From Citrus sinensis (Eukaryota > Streptophyta > Magnoliopsida > Sapindales > Rutaceae), in the NCBI RefSeq assembly GCF_022201045.2, contig NC_068561.1, positions 19,966,501-20,030,500 on the forward strand: a stretch of 64,000 bases of DNA, given 5' to 3'. Positions 55,351 through 64,000 of the stretch are shown in pieces. Positions within the stretch are counted from its first letter, which is position 1. Every line of letters begins with the position of its first letter. The notes beneath the pieces are model-generated. The model ran no database searches and had not been told where the DNA came from. It saw nothing but the letters and a program-made list of their open reading frames with translations. A program made the translations under genes and the position numbers.

Positions 55351-57118
55351 CTCAAGAGCTGCGTGCTGTAATCTACATTTGATATTTATTAATTCCTTTC
55401 ACATTTTTTTTATAATGATTCTTTGACTAAGCCATTTTTTTTTAAAAAAATTTTGTAACACAAAAGCACTCATTAATAAGTGACATTGTAGCTAATGGTA
55501 ATTTAATCCCCATCTCATATCCTTGTGAGTGTTGCAAGCTTCAAATCTCTTCTTTTCGACTCAAATCTGATGGCACTCACATTAAAATTTCTTACTCTAA
55601 ATTGTAATTTAGTTTTAGATTATTGTAGACCTAAAAATTGATCCAAACTTGTCGATTTGCTAATTCAAGAGATCCGAACAAAAAGAAGCTTAGGTAGTCG
55701 GTTTGTGTCAATGATAAGTTCAAATTAAATCAAAAGCGTTACAATCTAAGTTAAATAATTAAGTAGATATTGTTTGTTTTGGGTGTTACGCACATGTTTC
55801 ACTATCACAAGTTTAGTATGGTTCGGCTTTATGCAATTTTCCTTTATCTAAAATTGGTCAATTTATTTAGCTTCTCATAGTTTATAAATATACTCACGTT
55901 CTCATGAGAATTTTTCAATTCACACATTAAGTTGCGAGCTAACTCGAAAAATAAAAATTTAAACTACACATATATATACTCCTCTTATGTGGGCGCCCTT
56001 ATCTTTTTTTCTTTTCTTTTTTTTCCATGTGGATCGGACATGTTACTAAGCCATATGACTTAAATAAAGTTAATTCAGACATTCTATTAGACCATATAAT
56101 TTTATAGTGAATTAGACACCGACTCTATTAAAATTATGCGGGTTAATAGTGTGTCCTCATAAAAAAAAAATGAAGGCATCCTCACCTAAAAATTTATATG
56201 TGTGTGCGCGCACATACTTGTACGTGTGAGCTCATATGTGGATGAAAATAAAAGATAATAACATACGTTTTTCATTGCATTTTCTTTTATTTTCTCATAT
56301 ATTAGAATCCGTGTATTTTTTTTCTTTTAACTCCATTCACATAAATTTTTTGTGCATATATAGGAATATAGGAGAAAAAGAAAAGAAAAGAAAGACACAC
56401 ACACACGCAACCCAACCTCCTTCACCGCAGGGACGAAGTCATAAAACCATGCAAGGCCCAGTAGCTAGGGACTTGAACATTACTGAAAACTTGTGTACTC
56501 TTAAAATATTATACAAACTACAAACTTATAAAGTAAATAACTTCGAAGTTACAAAAAGTCTTTGCCCTCTTCATATACAAGCAGAAATTAAATAGACTCA
56601 TGTGAGTTGGATTTGATGAAAATCTTTTTATCACCCGGAAAATTTTACTAATTGAACTAATTAGTATCCACAACTAAAAATATAATTATTTTTAAATTCT
56701 GAAATTGTCTTTTTATTTTTTTTAAAGTATATAAAAGTGCCATAAATGAGAGTTAAAAATCTATGTTCATATATTTTTTTTCGGTAAAAGAGAAAAAATC
56801 AACTTCAAATTTAACCGTTTATTAATGTTTTTTTAAAAAAAAAATCATGATCTCATCAAAATCTTATCCTCGTAAGAAATTGCCCCCTCCGATCAAAGTT
56901 GCTGGCCGTGTCTTTGTCACCACCTTTACCATGTGCACATATTACAATAGCCACCAAGCTCATATATGGTCCTTATTTAAAACAAAAAGATAAAAACAAT
57001 GATCACAACACAAATACATGCGACCATAAGAAACTTCTATAAAAATATCCAAAAAAAATGACAAATTTACCCTCCAATTACAACAACATCCCCACTCTCA
57101 CCCCCCTTCCTTCATGCT

Positions 57119-60253
<3,135 letters not shown>

Positions 60254-63200
60254 TCGAGAAAAAGTAATTTTTGCTAAACAAGATTGTTGGAATTGCATGT
60301 ATTAGGTAATTAATTAATTGATTATAATATGCTTGTGTTAAGTTTAAATTATGTAGAATATTTTTATGTTTCTGCTGTGAGAAACTTTCAAGTTGTAGAA
60401 CATACACATATATTTGTGTATGTGTGGTGATAGTTTAATCATATAGTTCAGACTATATGTGTTGAGATTATTTTGTATGACTAATATATTGCGTTCTTTA
60501 TATATCAGCCTTTACTAATAGATAATTCTTTTTTCTTTTTTTTTTTCATTTGTTTCTTCTTGATGAGTGATGACCAATAATTAGCCTGAGAAGACCAATG
60601 CCATGAGAATACCGCATGTATTACGGGTTAAAATTATCTACCTCATCAATAATTGTAGATTAGACGTCATTATCTAAGGCAGCAAGTATTTAAGTAATCT
60701 AATTGACTGCATTATATATTTGGTTAATACAATATAATAACTTAAATCAAGTTGGACGAAGATCATTTTATTGACTCATACACGTTATACATTCTGAAAT
60801 GATATGCGTTCTATCGGTATTAATGGTAGGTCCAAAATCGTGAAGGCACTGAGCAAATTGAATTTATCAAGATTATTTGAGTACATATAACATACTAATG
60901 GTAGTTTGACACACTACCGTCGCATATCTTGGAACTTAATTTAATCTAGAATTATAAAATATGAAGAGCATTATCCACCCAATATTTAACAAAAAAAAAA
61001 TCATATTTTCAATCTTTTGACAAAACTGAACCTTAATGTTTTTTTTTTTTTTTGTTTTTGGTGAAACCCTAACTTTTTCATCTCATGAACTTTGCCCGGT
61101 CTTCAATTTCAATATAATGAATATAAATGTTTTTTTGCGAAATAACTGCAACAGACAAATTGATACTCAAAATTACTTCATGAGGTTCACAATGCTCAGA
61201 AACCTCTCCAGTGATGAGTCCATTCTTTTTCAAGGTATCTCTCTTTTCGTTTTAAATTTTACTGATAAAATCAAGGATAAACCAATCAATGCCCCCAAGG
61301 ACGTGGTCGGGTTAGTAACCAATAAATAATGAGTCGTTGGCCACCCGCATGTGCCCTTACCATGTACCAGTTATTTTTGTCAGCACTTTTTTAAGTTTTT
61401 TCCATTTGACTATATATCATTGCTCGTTACTTGCAGTTAATGAAGAAAAAAAAAAGTTATTACATACCCTAAGGGCGGCAAAGGAATCCACTTTCTCGAC
61501 GCAGTATAGGACATTTTCTTTGGCTAAGGGTCCAACTTCTCCGACCCATCGATTAATTAAGCAGCTTAGGGACTGAGGCAGTTTCATCAATAGAGACTGA
61601 ATCGATCGATACTGGCCCAGAGAGCATCCAGTGAATTATCCTCCGAATTAATTTTAGCTTTAGCCGCAGTTGAAAACAAGCAAAAGCTCCCACTACCTAT
61701 TTGGGTGTTTCTAGAGCTGCCAAGTATTGTACTCGACCGAACAAGCTTCATCATTTTCATAAACATTCACAACCAAGATTTGAGAAGAAGAAGAAGAAGC
61801 ATGTAGGGTTTAATATAAAGTATGACTGACAATGACCATCTTAATTATCTAATAAAATTACTGCGAGAGGAGTTTATAAAAAATATTTAATGGTAGTTTA
61901 GGATAAAGTGATGCATTTTAGTCCAACATTAGTCACGACTCAAATACTGGAGTAATAGTTAGAATCCTACTTTTTCGTATTAATGTTTATCCCTTTTTTC
62001 GTTTAAAAAACAAATTCTATAATTAAATTATTATTTAGGATAAATATCATCCCTTTTAACTTTCATCCAACTAGCAAACTCATTCAATGTAAAATTCTTC
62101 TTCTTTAAACTGTAAAATCTCCTCCCAAACATCATATCGAATTCATATCCTTAAATCATATTTAAGTTTTAATAATATTTAAGTTTTGACAAATACTAAT
62201 GGATATTCGTTTTGATTAAAAAAAAAAAAGAACAACGGTTGTGTATTATTTATTTAAAAATTAATTTCGAACCAATTTTTAAAAGAAAATCAAGAATTTC
62301 GGAACAAATTATTTATGAGATACACAAGTCAATATATTCATTTTCACATGATTTCAAACTTCGTAGGCAAACAACAATCTCCGAGTAGTGAAATTTTCTT
62401 AAAAAATAATAAGTAAACTATTTAGTATTTACGCAATAAATTGTGCAACTAATCGGGGAAATCAAGGGATTTGAAATTTGCATGAGTTTGTTTTAGTATA
62501 AAGAATATTATTTTGACACAAGTCAATAACACCCCCGACATTATAATTTTACAATATTACCTTTATTTTCAGATATACTTTTGCTCATATTAATTCTAAA
62601 TTAAATAAATTTCGTAAATTAAAATTAAACTAAAAAAATTTAAATACTAAAAATGTGAAATAAATGTTTTGTGCCAGATTTTTTGAGATATTATCAAAAC
62701 GGTTGGTATATATTAACAATCTTCGACATGTTGTATTTTATCATTTTATCTAGAAATTGGTTATTATATGTCTTTTATTTTAATAGAAATAATCAATATG
62801 ACCTAGTTAATGATTTTAAATAAACAAAGAATAAACAAACTAAAGTACCTGTTCTGATTTTATTAGAGAAGGATATGGATCAACCTATGATTTATATCAA
62901 ATTTAATTTTATGTAATTCTTTGTTGTTGCTTTGTCTATAAATTCGTGTAATTAAGGAATAATAATTGAAATTTGAATTTAGTCTACCTTCTAAAATATT
63001 GGGTAGTAAAATCATTATTTATTTTGGTTGCTTTGAACTTTTTAGTAAATTCTCCCACGAAAGCGTATCATTACTCTTGTTTCAATTGGTAAGATCCTTT
63101 TATGAAAAAAAAAACAAGGGGTTTGAAATGTCAATAAACTTTTTACATTTATCTACTCTAAAGTAATAATTGATCATAATAAACAATCCGCAAAAATATC

Positions 63201-63299
63201 GACAAAACATTGTCCAAAGTTTGAGAAAAAAATAATAAAAAACAAAACATTGTCCAAAGTTTGAGAAAAAATAATAAAAAACAAAACATTGTCCAAAGT
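60254..63299. other. CXE15 copy 2 3' flank and AT-rich spacer before RPS5 copy 2
   Basis: To about 60690 it matches the 3' flank of copy 1. The rest holds a stretch of higher complexity at 61060-61740 with no frame I can assign, a (GAA)n near 61785, and AT-rich sequence. Reading frames of 79 and 97 codons at 61036-61576 match no family I know. The last 100 bases are tandem repeats forming the RPS5 copy 2 3' UTR. Confidence 0.5.

Positions 63300-63300
<1 letters not shown>
63203..63300. repeat. Tandem repeat, 39-40 bp unit, abutting the RPS5 copy 2 stop codon
   Basis: Units start at 63203, 63243 and 63282 with CAAAACATTGTCCAAAGTT. The third is cut off by the coding sequence: the stop codon (63302-63300) lies at its end. 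The 3' UTR thus begins inside the array. Confidence 0.92.

Positions 63301-64000
<700 letters not shown>

Noticed and set aside
61036-61576. Two plus-strand frames of 97 and 79 codons in a higher-complexity stretch
   Set aside because: No recognisable domain, no splice-linked partner and no homology that I can recall. Possibly decayed repeat or UTR, but not supportable as a gene.

Overview
This is nuclear genomic DNA of a flowering plant, most probably a woody rosid eudicot. The genes are intron-rich with GT-AG splice sites, the spacers are very AT-rich, and every protein recognised resembles an Arabidopsis family member closely. Citrus-like is my guess; the sequence does not prove it. I rebuilt gene models by hand from splice sites, reading frame and remembered family conservation. 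The six full-length multi-exon models placed before 47 kb (SKA3, AMP1, ANT1, BAH1-like, D-LDH) and the two carboxylesterases and one complete RPS5 all close in frame at family-typical lengths.

Layout, left to right: the last 315 codons of a UBP12/13 deubiquitinase (+, enters from the left); SKA3 kinetochore protein (-); AMP1 glutamate-carboxypeptidase-like protein (-); an empty AT-rich 5.4 kb with a DNA transposon that has a target-site duplication and a long (AT)n tract; ANT1 amino acid transporter (-); an intronless-CDS SAM-domain protein (-); a BAH1-like SPX-RING E3 ligase (+); mitochondrial D-lactate dehydrogenase (+, 18 exons); a repeat-rich 5 kb containing a SINE; carboxylesterase CXE15-like copy 1 (+); ribosomal protein RPS5 copy 1 (+); carboxylesterase CXE15-like copy 2 (+); and the 3' part of RPS5 copy 2 (-, runs off the right edge).

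The genes do not form one pathway. They are linked by ancestry. From memory, the Arabidopsis counterparts lie in two small clusters: At5g06570-06600 (CXE15, D-LDH, a SKA3-like gene, UBP12) and At3g11900-11940 (ANT1, UBP13, RPS5A). The window therefore looks like an unfractionated ancestral block whose genes were divided between two Arabidopsis duplicates. The local novelty is duplication: CXE15, a family implicated in strigolactone breakdown, is duplicated with its promoter, intron and 3' flank, and RPS5 is present in two copies.

I found no CRISPR array, operon, virus or obviously undescribed system. The items most worth a second look are the CXE15 pair, a Leu replacement in a conserved RPS5 segment, a GC-AG intron in UBP12, three datable mobile elements, a tRNA-Pro(AGG) relic, and a GC-rich 83-bp insertion between 17-bp repeats.
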